DNA of 64,000 bases from the NCBI GenBank assembly GCA_038503065.1, contig JBCAMK010000004.1, positions 1,501,001 through 1,565,000 on the forward strand. Reading direction: 5' to 3'. The notes under the pieces were generated by a model. That model saw only the letters and a program-made list of their open reading frames with translations, did no database searches and had not been told where the DNA came from. Position 1 is the stretch's first letter. Every line of letters begins with the position of its first letter. The translations under genes and the position numbers were made by a program. Positions 33,418 through 44,217 of this stretch are shown piece by piece. The stretch is from Paragyromitra xinjiangensis (taxonomy: Eukaryota; Ascomycota; Pezizomycetes; Pezizales; Discinaceae).

Positions 33418-35362
33418 ACCTGTCGTAGGGCAAACTTTGGACTTGTCTTTTCGCTTCTGTTAGTGATTCTAGTTGACAGGAGAGGAGATGAAAAAGTGCA
33501 GAAACAGCAGGAAAGAGAGAATGATGATAAGAGAGATGATGGAGATGAAGGTGAGCAAGCAAGGCTACGTCAGGGGAGCGAACCTGAGATGTCCCCGTGA
33601 GTGGTTGCGCTGGTGATGGGGGTTGTGGTGGGGGTGACGGGGATTGCTGGTGCCTGAGAGGAGGGGTTACTTTGTGCACTACCAGCCTCCGCAAATAGAA
33701 AGGGCGACGGTGAGTGCGACGTAGAACAAGCAATAGGCGAAGAGGGGGACGGAGAGGATGGCGAAGATGAGGTGAAAGAGTAAGCGGGGGTAACGGCCGA
33801 AGAAGCGGAGGGCGAACGAGGAGGCGAGCAGTGTTCCGCCGCCGCCGCCTCCAGCTTTCGTTTTCGCGACGTGTTGGAGGCTGAGGACGCCAGCTGCCTG
33901 CGTGGCTGCTGCGTTGACGACGTCTTGAGATAGGTGGGTGGAATATGCGTGTATTTGTGTGTGTGCCTGACGCTCTCGCTGCCTGGCCGACGAATCTTTG
34001 TATCTCGATACTTCTTCAACTACCGTTATTAAATAGATGCCTGTGTGATGTTTGCTGATGATGTTACGTATTACGGCAACGACCCCAAGACAAGACGAGA
34101 GAAAGTGAGCGAGAAAGAAAGAAAGAGAGACTGCACGCTCTATGGTAATAAAGCTTTTGCCCCCCGTGTTTTGGCTTACTTCACGCCCTTTGCCTGAAGC
34201 CCTTCCTGGTTTTGCAGCGACGGTCCCTGAGACAAAAAGTGGCTTTGCTATGCACGCATCTTAGTGTCACCAAGCTATCCAACTGATTCCAACAAACCTC
34301 TTGAGTCTCGATGCTGAAGGACCTATGCCACCACCGTCGCACAAGCAGTTATAAGTACCAACTATTATAGCTAACAGGCCTTCCTTCTGGGTAAAGACAC
34401 TATGCATGAAGAACAGATATGCAAACGGCAAAGGGAGCGGTTTGCTGCCTTGATACCATGCACCTCCGGTTTAAATCCATCATTCACTGGCTACCGTATC
34501 AACGGGACCAGGACAGTTACAGGGAGGAACTGCCAGAGCACAGTGTGCAGGTACATGAATGACAACAACTCAAGAGGGTTCATACCCGGGTCCCCAGTAC
34601 CTATACTCCAGATGATTTGAGAATAGTCCACGAAAGATCAAGTAGTGAACACTTAACGCCCACTAACAGGAACCCTGCCCAAAAAATCGAATATAGTCCA
34701 ACCACAACCTCACAATCCATTTTCACATTTAGTATTCAACCCACACTATAAGTATAGGGGTTAGTATACACCTCTCTCATCTGCACGTTGGCTTCTCATC
34801 TGCTCATTTGAAAATCATAGATCCTTAGTATTTCGGAAGCTTCTGAAAAAAATTCAACTCTATCCGGAGTTGACCCCCACCCTGCTCTCTTCGCATTCAT
34901 TGCAAATATCTAAACGTCTTTCTCTCCGATCGAAAGCATGCGCTAGCGAGGCATGCAGATCAATGACTCAATAACTATTCCCAACAGCAAAAGCATTCCT
35001 ACACAGGTAAGCCACTAAGCCACACCCGAATTCGCTTGCGCTAGTTGGTTCAGGGCATGACAGAACGGATAACCCCGCTGTCCCACTCAGCCCCAGCAGG
35101 GTCCCACTTGACAACAGTAAAGCCCAAAGAGATCGTTGTACCAATACTACATGTATCCCCTATTGTCATCACTGGCAACAACTGACCCCACAACAAAAAA
35201 TGAATTACTCTTATTTCCCTAACATACTAACAAGGGAATAAGCATCAGGCCAGTACAACACCTCTACCCGAATCATCTCTAGCACCCATTTCCAAAGGAA
35301 CAGAAATCTAGCTTGGTGCACGTCTTTGTCTGCTAGGGCACATTGCACTATCATATCAAAAA
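33418..35362. other. Intergenic, UBP12 upstream region and lectin 3' side
   Basis: A minus-strand low-complexity open stretch at about 33570-34019 (Ser/Pro/Thr-rich with RKRKLE) lies upstream of UBP12 and could be 5' UTR or an extra 5' exon; I do not call it. Purine-rich GAAAGAAAGAGAGA tracts occur near 34100-34130. No other gene or RNA is seen. Confidence 0.45.
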
Positions 35363-36751
35363 TTATATCCGCAGAACTTCCACTCTCTTAGGTACTACAA
35401 CGTTAACGTTGGCTTCGCCAACACGCTGCGGTTCAAGAAGTAGATAGCCCCAACTGTTAGCTACCAAATAACATAGCCCAACCCCAGAAGTTATAACGAG
35501 ACAGATGAATACTAACCTCCGAAGCTGCCTCAAGGTTTGGTGATCTATATTATAATCAGATTTGTGCTTTAATTCTTAATCACTAAGAAGCAAAAACACA
35601 CATACCGGAAATCCCAACTCTTCCTACGATATTTCTCAGGAACTTGTTCAGAAGCACATACCACCTCCCTCCCATCGAAAAGCGGCAGGTCTGATTGTTC
35701 AAGGAAGCAGAATGTACTATTTTGCATAATTTTCCAATGGTCACCCTGATCGAGTTCAAGCTTCCACAAACATCTCGGGTTAATCGTCTCCCCAAATTCG
35801 ACAGACCTTGTACACCCCACAGATATACCATTATCACGGCCAGGGGATTTATCGTGGCGGCTGTTGAGAAGTCCCTCAGTAAGCCGATTCTTGATAATCC
35901 AAACATTTTTTTCGACAGTAGCCCCACGGCAAAATGTGTTTGGCGAAACAAGGCACCATTGGGTCCCCCAGGTCTCGCGGTACTTAGATGGACGCATTAG
36001 ACCTGGAGGCTGGATAAGGACAGGAGGACATTCAAGATAAGTGTGGCTGAGCAAGCAATCGGTTGAGACATTCCGAATTTGAAACCACCCAGCATTAAAA
36101 GCGACTACTGGCCTAGCAAATTCCCAACATTGTCGCTCACGCCCTGCAACGTATTCCCGAGCAGAGCAGAACGGACTCCAAAATTTGCCCCAGAGGCCAT
36201 CTCCTGTCCCAGCTAAAACATCAATTACATCGCCATACTCATAATTAATTAAGTTGTAGAAATTCCTAGAACATAAAAATATTGGTCAGTCCCTTGAACC
36301 TAACCCTGAGATCTTTGGTTCCTCGAGCCTCGGGTATCAACTACCTATTTCTCGAATCTTCTACTTTCTTAATCGTCCACTTTTGTCCATGAAAGTCACT
36401 TGGAGGATATAGCCCGAGTTTTCGTTCGACCGGCTGAAGTTTCCCCCTCTTCCCTACTGTTAGGGATTTCCCACTAGCAATATGTGTGATGGAATATAAT
36501 TCTCCCTCTTCGTTATTTTCGTAGCCTGGAATGGACTCAATCCACCATATCTGCTCGTCGTGATAATCATTTTCGTTTGGCTTCAGGGAAGTCCACGTAA
36601 GTGAGTTATCGGTTTGGGCGTGCAGAACAGTAGCGGTCTGCTTATTTCGGATCACATAGGCACCCGGAATAATCCGATTTGTCATAGCACTTGAACGTCG
36701 AGAAAGATTATGGAGATAAGTCAAAGGCGACGGTAATGGGAGAGTGGACAT
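35363..36751 (-). CDS. Cytoplasmic ricin-B-type beta-trefoil lectin-like protein
   Basis: Four exons: 36345-36751, 35606-36265, 35517-35544 (28-bp microexon) and 35363-35425; introns of 79, 61 and 91 bp. Joining keeps frame and gives 385 aa ending PKRVEVLRI. The N-terminal third reads as a ricin-B (beta-trefoil) module: IPGAYVIRNKQTATVLHA, EQIWWIESIPG, ELYSITHIASGKSLTVG and GQKWTIKKV. A second region contains similar trefoil phrases (GWFQIRNVSTDCLLSH, KNVWIIKNRLT, HWKIMQNSTFCFLEQ). No signal peptide or toxin-type catalytic domain is present. Such stand-alone lectins in ascomycetes are thought to bind carbohydrate, sometimes as a defence against grazers. The two last introns are inferred: both have good donors (GTATGTG, GTTAGT) and the second has a GCTAAC branch point; without them the protein would stop shortly after KSWDFR. 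Confidence 0.72.
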
Positions 36752-38230
36752 TTGATCAGGCAGCTATCTACAAAGTGAAGGAAGATGCGGGGTTAGGCCT
36801 CAAGACTTCTGCCTGAGGCAAAGGGCTTACTTATCCTTCGCTCAAAAAGGTATTCTTTTTCTGGTTGGTTGTTTGTTGGCCAGTTCTAATTAGTTTGTCG
36901 CCAGCCAATCACTCTTTGCTGAAGAGCCTCCTTCGGATGACTCTATTTAAGAAGCCCTAATCCTAATACTGCAGCTTAAAGATACGTATGAGATGTTGCC
37001 TAAACACACCACTCCGTAGTCGCAAACTAACTTAATTCCGGTAATAAGTTTACTGGTCATTCCAGGCCCCGCAAATTTACTGTCAGTTTAAATTACCATG
37101 GTCGAGAAATGTGTGATACACAGTGCGATCGACTTTCATGCATGCCTTTTTTCCCGAGCATGTGTTCACCGAGCCAAACCTACGGACTATCGAGCTTCTA
37201 TTTTCAAGGTGAGAAATTTGCAAAGAAAAATACAGATACAAGGCCTAGAACCAGCAGGTTTGTTCCAGAGTTTGCTTTTTTGTTGAATCACCTTAGAAAC
37301 TCATTAAATTAAAAACTACCAAACTTAAACGCGTTTTGATCGCTCTACACTTCAAGCAAATGCATCAGTTTAGGCATCAAGGAAAGGCATGAGATAAGGC
37401 ATGAGATAAGGCATCAGCAAAAGCATCAGTTAGTGTGTAGTCAAGGAACAAGGATGTCTTTCCTGTGCCTTTATCCACTAATATCACCACCAATATATCC
37501 CAAATTGATGTCTTTCCATAAGAGGAATCAGCTTGAGGTTTAAGAAAAATAAATCTAAAAAGACGGCTCTCCTAGGAGTTAAACTACTCCTAGTTACTAC
37601 TCCTGTACGAGCCTTTATCATCCACAGTTTGAGGACTGATGCCTAATACTTGCACTATCGATTTCTATGGCCTAGGCTCAATACAGCGCATCCTAAGCGA
37701 CTCTTTTGGCCCAAAAGTTATTGAGGAAATTACCATAGAAATATATATTTAGGAAATACATCAAGAAAAGGCATCATGGAAAGATGTATATGGGAAAGTC
37801 ATCCTGCAAAACCATCAGGCGAAACCATCAGTAAGGCATCAAGGAAAGGTGTAACTCGGAAAGGCATCCGGTAAAGGCATCAGTAAATGAATCAACGGAC
37901 GCCTTATCATCAAACGTCCCCTGGTAATGCATCATTTTGTGCTTTTACCAACTTTTCCGTATAGGGAAAGCATCAATTAATACATTACCACGGGCTGTAG
38001 AGTCGCATACTTTGTATTAGAGAATTTAAACCATCCGTGTTTTATAGTTAATTATTATCTTTCTACGGCACCTGACTGGATCAATATAAGTGACTACGCG
38101 AATTGGCACCGTGCAGCCTTTCCCAAGGTGATACATTTTTTGTCAGAATAGAACAAAATCTACTCTTCGCAACCAACATGAGATATACTTCTTCCTCGTA
38201 AATCCTTCAAAAATAGTAAGATAAAACACT
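36752..38230. other. Repeat-bearing intergenic region
   Basis: Contains the lectin promoter and the GCATCA-type short repeats listed separately. No gene is seen. The region between the two repeat clusters has the small inverted unit CTCCTAGGAG around 37569 followed by ACTCCTAGTTACTACTCCTG. Confidence 0.5.
37361..37890. repeat. Two clusters of short degenerate GGCATCA-type repeats
   Basis: Units of the form AAGGCATCAG (variants AAAGCATCAG, AAACCATCAG, AAGGCATGAG) recur at spacings of about 11-17 bp in 37361-37431 and again in 37755-37890. At least six units are seen in the first cluster and eight in the second, with single related words in between and after (TGATGCCTAA, ATGCATCATT). The periodicity is imperfect, so this is a degenerate minisatellite rather than a CRISPR-like array. 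Confidence 0.65.
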
Positions 38231-39808
38231 CTACACGATCAAATCATTTCCGCCCCTTCTATGCCTAAACAAAAGAGAAACACTCGTATCAGGGTAGCAG
38301 GCAAGACCCGCATAAAAATTCTCAGGCCTTTCCGTTACGCCATCCTTAAACCTGAATTCATAATTGCAAAGCACATAAGCTAACATAACTTTAAGCTCCT
38401 TCATCGCAAAAAACCTTCCTGGGCACGTGCTCGCTCCGTGGCCAAACACTAGGTAATCATTAGACATGCTAGTACTCTGAAGTCTAGTCCCCACCCCCTC
38501 AGTCTGTTGCTTATTGTAGGCACGGAGTCCATCGAAAACCTCAGGAGATTCGTAGAGCTGACTAGAACGGTGGATGCTGGCGGCAGGAGCCATAACCCAA
38601 GAACCCTTGGTAACATGTGTGCCATCTGAGAAGGTGTGCGAGGTGATCACTTTACGTAAAACCGTACCAATATTGATACCACCCATTCGACCACTCTCAC
38701 GAAGAACGCTGTCAGTTTTCTTCATGTTAGTTAAGGCCTGCGAAGTCCACCCGCCAGCTAGCTGTTCCTCCATCTCATCCCGGAGCGGCTTTTGATAGGA
38801 AGGATTCGCAGCGAGGTCGAAGAGAGCATGAGTCATCGTGATGGAAGTGGTGTGGATAGAGGCCGTGTTAAAAAACATGAGACTTAAAGTTAAGTCTCGA
38901 ATCGTAGCATCAGGAGGAGCAGCTTCAATAATCCACTGGAAAACATCTGTTGGTTTAGTTCCTTTTTCCCAGAAACCATCATTCAAACTCATCTGCCGTA
39001 TGCGTTCCTCGAAGATAGGGCCAACGTGTTTGAGAGCAGTAACAAGCGTCTCATCTCTCGCAAACAAGAATCTCGCAACGGCCGCCTGCAGGATTTTTGG
39101 CGTCATATCCAGATATGCTGCAACAGTGACAACATTCACAGCGAAGTTGATAACACTATCTAAATACTCCTGATTCCGGCAAAGTGGAAGCCCAACAAAT
39201 ACCCGATTAGTGGCTCTTGAAATGACTTTGACCATGACTTCATATGGATTAACCTCTGTCCAGCCATCCCCAGTAACAATACTTGTATTGTCTTCCCATG
39301 CTGTTTTGACTTCATCAACAATCTCTGGCAACAGCATGCTAGCCGTTTCGGTGATACAGCCGAAGAGCTGAGGGTTCTTCCTGATTGCCTCAATGTGCCA
39401 AGCATCTTTCATCAATCCTCTATAAAGAGTATGATCGGTCCGAATCAGCTCATCAGCAGCCTCGCGATAAGACAAGATGCCCAAAGGCAAAGTCCTCATT
39501 TCATTCAAGACAGCAGGATTAGTGATGAAGGTCATCCATCTAGTTGGAGAACGGATCTTGAAAGGTCTACCAAAGTCTCCATATTTCAACATTCCCTCGC
39601 GAACAAGGTGCTGGGATTCTGTCATCCACCGGTATGGTGCTTTCCAGCGACCGAAAACCCCTGGAACAACGCCTACTGTGGGTGCGTTATTATGTGTAGC
39701 ATCTCTATCGTGAGTTGGATACAATATCAGCAGCACGAGTGCAAGTATTGCGAGATATTTAAGTTCAAAAATGCTCGTGCCGGTGAGAATAATGTCGATT
39801 AGAGCCAT
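38231..39808 (-). CDS. Microsomal cytochrome P450 monooxygenase, intronless
   Basis: Single exon, 525 aa, the usual length of fungal P450s. Residues 14-32 form an N-terminal membrane anchor (ELKYLAILALVLLILYP). The I-helix reads FFNTASIHTTSITMTHALFD, the ExxR motif is in VLRESGR, and the heme-binding loop is FGHGASTCPGRFFA with the heme-ligating Cys462. The layout is closest to Pezizomycotina P450s of secondary metabolism, related to the ent-kaurene-oxidase-like group, but I cannot name a CYP family. Absence of introns is notable for this class. No terpene cyclase, PKS, NRPS or prenyltransferase lies nearby, so it is not part of a visible biosynthetic cluster. It would need NADPH-P450 reductase encoded elsewhere. 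The substrate is unknown. Confidence 0.92.
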   Translation of the reverse strand: MALIDIILTGTSIFELKYLAILALVLLILYPTHDRDATHNNAPTVGVVPGVFGRWKAPYRWMTESQHLVREGMLKYGDFGRPFKIRSPTRWMTFITNPAVLNEMRTLPLGILSYREAADELIRTDHTLYRGLMKDAWHIEAIRKNPQLFGCITETASMLLPEIVDEVKTAWEDNTSIVTGDGWTEVNPYEVMVKVISRATNRVFVGLPLCRNQEYLDSVINFAVNVVTVAAYLDMTPKILQAAVARFLFARDETLVTALKHVGPIFEERIRQMSLNDGFWEKGTKPTDVFQWIIEAAPPDATIRDLTLSLMFFNTASIHTTSITMTHALFDLAANPSYQKPLRDEMEEQLAGGWTSQALTNMKKTDSVLRESGRMGGINIGTVLRKVITSHTFSDGTHVTKGSWVMAPAASIHRSSQLYESPEVFDGLRAYNKQQTEGVGTRLQSTSMSNDYLVFGHGASTCPGRFFAMKELKVMLAYVLCNYEFRFKDGVTERPENFYAGLACYPDTSVSLLFRHRRGGNDLIV

Positions 39809-40596
39809 GGGAGCTGAAGAAGAGTGCGCGATGGCTGTTCTACCGAAGAAAATGGCCCTGTGGGAAGTGTAGCTAAGAGAAATCTTTACCGTGAAGTTTG
39901 GGGAAAGACGGCAAAGGGGCTTTATTATGATAATAAACCCACAGACATAGAAAGTAAATGCAGTATCATTACAGAGACCCGGCGAGGACTTATATTCAAT
40001 TTCTGCAGCAATTCAATTTAAAACTATAGTCTCGCAACCTGACTTGCCACACGGCTAGTCAATTTATTCACCACTGATTGATTGGTCTCTACAAGCTCAA
40101 CCAAGGGGAACGGCCATGATCACCCATTATCACTCGCTGGCTACAAGCTTTCATTAAGGCCCCAACAATCCGATTAATCGCAAGGACCAGTTGTGCTTCA
40201 CAGGGATACAACCACCTACGGAGATTATACTCGTCGAATACTGCCTATGCGTGTGTTCTCAGGCTGTGTACAATATCGCACTGAATCACCAAACAGAAAG
40301 TCAATGATTGGCCAATCCCAAGACACAAATCAGCAAGATAAGCAAAATGATAAACCCAGCTTAGACCATGGAATTGCAAGAAGCACAAAATTCTAGAAGA
40401 TCTATTCACCTGCAGCCAGAAGAACCATTTATATACATCCTAAGGAGATTTTACACGCCATGAAAACACAAGATATAATTACAAAACAATCCCTAACCTT
40501 TAACCTGGTCCTTTTTTCGCACCAACAGCAAGAGATATCCGAGACGAACCCCCAAAAATCCTTTGTACATCGTTTTACTCATATATACGCCCCCGC
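39809..40596. other. Intergenic, nothing recognised
   Basis: Upstream region of the P450 and downstream region of the PPR gene. No coding or RNA signal found; AT-rich with some GATAA motifs. Confidence 0.45.
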
Positions 40597-43332
40597 CTAC
40601 CGCCGCAGATCTCTTTTCTTCCTCCGCCCTGAGACTCTCCACCGCCGAAGCATCTTCACCTCCGGTTCTGAAATTCCCAAAACCTCCATCCTCATCGCCG
40701 CCTTCCTTATCCAATCCCCTTCCACCTTTTGCCCCGCATCCTCTTCGCTCACACCCTTCTCTTTCTCCCTCATCTTCCATCCCTTCCTCTTATACAACTT
40801 CTCCCCCCAAGCCCTCTCCACAAGATCAACCGTCTCCTCTAGCGTCAAATAATTCATCATCGCCGCCGCCAACCGATTAACCCGCTTCTGTGTGATCAAG
40901 TACTGGCTCTTGTTAAACACCGGAGCCAACCTAACCCTCACAGCCCTAACCACCACCCTCGAATCCACAAACACTCCCAACCTCTGCAACTTCCTCGCTA
41001 ACTTAATTCCCCACGTAAAGTTCGAAACGCACCCAGCAAGCTCACTAAACTTTTTCGGCAACTTCCTCACCTCCAGCGGTGGCGGCGGTCGCACGGGCGG
41101 CGTCATTTTCGGCGAATACGGGCGAAACGTTAAAAACCCCCACGCAACAATCGCAGCTATGAGTTGCTTCGGGAATAACTTCCTTAGGGGATTTTCCCTA
41201 CTACGTTGTGGGATCTCTGCGGGACGTGATGGGAGTGCCGACAGTGGCGGGAGATCATCTTCTTCCATATCGATCTGGGAGATTGCAGTTGACGGGACGA
41301 CGGTGCTGCGCACTAGACGGGTTCGGGTTGAGATGGAGCGCGTCGGGTGGTACCATTCGACGAGGCCGCAAGCAAGGGCTTCGAGGTCTTTGAGACGGCG
41401 GGCCATGCCAAGGCGTTTAAAGATCTCGCACCAGAGGGTGGGGTCGACTTCGGTTGTGCCACTGCGGAGGAGTGAGAAGAGGAGACCGATGACGAGGAAG
41501 ACGTCATCTTCAACGTAGCTTGGGCGGACGCTGGGGTTGTGGCCGCGACGGCGTGGGGAGAGGAGGTTGTTGACGAGGAGGTGGAGTGAGGGGGTAGAGA
41601 CAGCGACGGAAGAAACTCGCATATGTTCAACTCTTTGCAGCGCCTCTCGAAACCTTCCGCGATACAGATCGGATTGAAGGAGCAGGTTGTGTATTTTGAC
41701 ATCAGGTGTTCCTGGGATGGAGAAACCTGCTGCCATATCGAACATGGCCCAGTTTTTGGCAGCAAGGAATTCTCCGAGGGCTGAAGAAAGGTCATCCATT
41801 GTGTCGAGTCTCCTGCGCCCGAAGCTGGGCCTTTGAGACCGTGGAGTAGGGGAGATTTCTTCAGAGGGTTGAAGGGATAGAGTTTCTTGAAACTTCATGC
41901 CAATTTCGGCAAGGATCCAGACCGATTTATCTTCAGGGAGCTCAAAACGTTTCATGACAGCTTCAAGGGTTTCTCGACCTACGACTAGGCCAGTGCCGAA
42001 GGTTTGAAGGTAACGGTAGATAACTTCCCTCTTTATATTGACCTGGCTCACGGCAGATGCCCAGAATTTGTCTCCCATAGCAGCCCTATCTATTTCATTT
42101 GAACGTGCGAGGATGAATCTCAGCGCTTCCAGTTTATCTGGCCTTGAAACCATGATACTGATGAGCGAGCTCTCGACGGCCTTAACACCTACTTCGACGA
42201 ACGAATATAGAAGTTGGTGAAGTTCCTGGATGGATCCATACTTTGCTGTCCACTTTATTAAGTCATTTGCAGCAGACGTATCTTCGGGTAGGTCGTCGAA
42301 AGATAGTAAATGACGATGCCACCGTACTGCCTCAGCATGTAACCCCATCGTACACAATGCTGGGACCATGACGGCGTAAGCTCCCGCCGACCTCTTGACT
42401 GTAGCATGGATTTCTCTAAGTTGAATGTGCGCATCCGGACGTTCCCGCAGAACAGTGATAAATAGTTTCCCCCAAGATTGAGAGGTATGGCGAGGGTATA
42501 GACGGTAGTGCCATGAGCGGGCAGTTGCAGGGTCGGGGTCGTTGATGAGAAAGTGGCCAACAATTGTGTCGTAAATCCCACGCCAGTTCCCTCTATCCCC
42601 AAGTCGAGTGTCAAGGTTTTGTATGTACCCCCAGATCTCCCCTAGGAATGCTTCATCCCGTACGGCAGACTTTAAAAATATCTCCCATATTAAATCAGCG
42701 CCAGAACCCACCACTGGTAGATCTATCTTCCGAAGTTGCATCCCCAGCCATACATCTCTAACACCAGGGTCGTGATATAACCGTCTCTTGAAATCCAATA
42801 GAGTGCGCCACAACTTAGTACTCGCAGCAAAGGAGGGAATATCAACGAGCTTGGTCCCTAAGGAACCCGGGGAACCAAGATTTGATTCATCACGGAGATG
42901 GGCAAAGCTGCTGGTCCTTTTGCTTATCAGTCGATGTTGCTCGGAAGTCAAATTGACTTTCCGTAACCGTCTCCAGCCTGTTCCTGGAGCATACTCTCCT
43001 CCATCATCTCCATCATCCAAATTTTTCCCGTCTATTCCAGGCTGGCCCTTCTCAGAATTTCGAAACCCTTTCAATTCATCCCAATTAATTGCTTTCTTCT
43101 TCCCTCCCCCCCTCAAATTCCTTGCCGTTACATGAATCCCCCGCTGTTGCTGCTGTTGATAAACCCTCTTCACTCTCCCTCTGCCAACAGCAGCACTCTC
43201 CAACTCCTCCCCCAGTAGGTATCTCCTGCAATTAACACACACATATGGATTCGCGAGGTATATCATAGACGAAGATTGAGCGAGAGCGAGAAATGACTGC
43301 CGAGAGACAATGCTCTGTATGGCGCGACGCAT
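40597..43332 (-). CDS. Mitochondrial PPR-type expression factor, CYA5-like
   Basis: Single exon, 911 aa. The N-terminus (MRRAIQSIVSRQSFLALAQ) is an Arg/Ser-rich amphipathic presequence, followed by a CVNCRRYLL motif common in fungal mitochondrial proteins and a QQQQQRG stretch with the phrase GIHVTARN, a likely processing zone. The body is alpha-helical with pentatricopeptide-like repeats (for example GAYAVMVPALCTMGLHAEAVRWHRHLL and NDLIKWTAKYGSIQELHQLLYSFVEVG, residues ~290-370). The C-terminus is basic (RRWRVSGRRKKRDLRR). The overall pattern resembles Neurospora CYA5, needed for COX1 expression. The CYA5-like identity is a family-level inference. It is divergent from the mL60 gene, sharing a 343-bp promoter. 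The left half of the gene on the plus strand is C-rich and the next part G-rich (see findings). Confidence 0.78.
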   Translation of the reverse strand: MRRAIQSIVSRQSFLALAQSSSMIYLANPYVCVNCRRYLLGEELESAAVGRGRVKRVYQQQQQRGIHVTARNLRGGGKKKAINWDELKGFRNSEKGQPGIDGKNLDDGDDGGEYAPGTGWRRLRKVNLTSEQHRLISKRTSSFAHLRDESNLGSPGSLGTKLVDIPSFAASTKLWRTLLDFKRRLYHDPGVRDVWLGMQLRKIDLPVVGSGADLIWEIFLKSAVRDEAFLGEIWGYIQNLDTRLGDRGNWRGIYDTIVGHFLINDPDPATARSWHYRLYPRHTSQSWGKLFITVLRERPDAHIQLREIHATVKRSAGAYAVMVPALCTMGLHAEAVRWHRHLLSFDDLPEDTSAANDLIKWTAKYGSIQELHQLLYSFVEVGVKAVESSLISIMVSRPDKLEALRFILARSNEIDRAAMGDKFWASAVSQVNIKREVIYRYLQTFGTGLVVGRETLEAVMKRFELPEDKSVWILAEIGMKFQETLSLQPSEEISPTPRSQRPSFGRRRLDTMDDLSSALGEFLAAKNWAMFDMAAGFSIPGTPDVKIHNLLLQSDLYRGRFREALQRVEHMRVSSVAVSTPSLHLLVNNLLSPRRRGHNPSVRPSYVEDDVFLVIGLLFSLLRSGTTEVDPTLWCEIFKRLGMARRLKDLEALACGLVEWYHPTRSISTRTRLVRSTVVPSTAISQIDMEEDDLPPLSALPSRPAEIPQRSRENPLRKLFPKQLIAAIVAWGFLTFRPYSPKMTPPVRPPPPLEVRKLPKKFSELAGCVSNFTWGIKLARKLQRLGVFVDSRVVVRAVRVRLAPVFNKSQYLITQKRVNRLAAAMMNYLTLEETVDLVERAWGEKLYKRKGWKMREKEKGVSEEDAGQKVEGDWIRKAAMRMEVLGISEPEVKMLRRWRVSGRRKKRDLRR

Positions 43333-43675
43333 AAACGGTTTCCTGCAATACGGGGACGCATACGTGCCGGGGCGGGCGAACGTCTGAACAAGTAAATTAT
43401 GACAATGCCTCTGGCTAGAAGCGAGCCAGCATTATTTCCTCGGTTGTGAAAAATTAACTGCTTTGAACCGGAAATATGTTGTTTACTGGAGTTTCTCTCA
43501 TTTGTGGTGGGGGGAATTTCTTCAAAATTTCTGTTTTCGGATGACTAAGCCCCCACTAGACAAATGTTTTGAGCCTCCACAACCACCACCAGAAGTTCCT
43601 CAACGTCCACCCATCACGACAGCTCTTCACCCCCCCCTCAGTGAAGGACCCTCGATCGCTCCCTCCACCGCTACA
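43333..43675. promoter_or_regulatory. Bidirectional promoter of two mitochondrial genes
   Basis: 343 bp lie between the start codons of the PPR gene (minus) and mL60 (plus). Since both products act in mitochondrial gene expression, a shared promoter is plausible. Specific factor sites cannot be assigned from sequence alone. Confidence 0.55.
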
Positions 43676-44217
43676 ATGTTCGGATTCCTGCGACCTACTC
43701 AGCCGTTAAGCGGTGGCCTCCTCTGGTAATCCCTCCTTCTCCTCCTCCGCCAATTGCAGTCCGTTCAGCACTGATTGCTGACCGCCCATGCCCGCCTTCA
43801 TCGCCGCACAGGAAAATCCCATGGCGTATGTCCAGCATGCAAAAATACCGACATCGCCAGCGACTCCGGCGTGTTGACCGCATTGTCGCCTGTGTCGACA
43901 ACGCACTCACGAAACAGGGCATGGTTGCTGCGTCCGTTGAGCGGTGGAAATTGGAGATGCCAACGGAGGAGGAAATGGAACCGAAGGACAAATACACGCT
44001 ATTCGACCGGAACGCAAAGAAGTACAGGAAGGGGGTTCATAGTATGTGTTTTGGTTCTTTTCTTTACATTTTCCTATTCATCAACATTTATTTTACTTTT
44101 TTCATCCCATCTCCCATCGAAAGTTTCGTCGATCCACAGCTCTAACCGCGATGCGATGCCGCAGAGGTACCAAAATGGACTCGAGTCAGCCAGAGGGTCA
44201 ATCCTCCTGGATACTGA
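43676..44217 (+). CDS. MRPL31: Mitochondrial large-subunit ribosomal protein L31 (mL60)
   Basis: Three exons: 43676-43725, 43812-44041 and 44165-44217; introns of 86 and 123 bp, the second with a CTCTAACC branch point. The product is 110 aa. The start MFGFLRPTQPLSGGLLW, the core KIPWRMSS...RLRRVDRIV, LERW-type ERWKLEMPTEEEM, PKDKYTLFDR and the end VPKWTRVSQRVNPPGY match fungal mL60 over its whole length. It is a small subunit of the mitochondrial large ribosomal particle, mostly fungus-specific. The short first and last exons make the gene invisible to simple ORF reading, but the family match fixes all junctions. Confidence 0.95.

Noticed and set aside
33570..34019. Minus-strand 149-codon Ser/Pro-rich frame upstream of UBP12
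   Set aside because: No conserved motif and no splice join that clearly leads into UBP12; may be 5' UTR.
37361..37890. CRISPR-like array
   Set aside because: Units are too short, variable and closely spaced; the genome is eukaryotic.
35363..39808. Secondary-metabolite cluster built on the P450 and lectin
   Set aside because: No backbone enzyme, transporter or pathway regulator in the neighbourhood.
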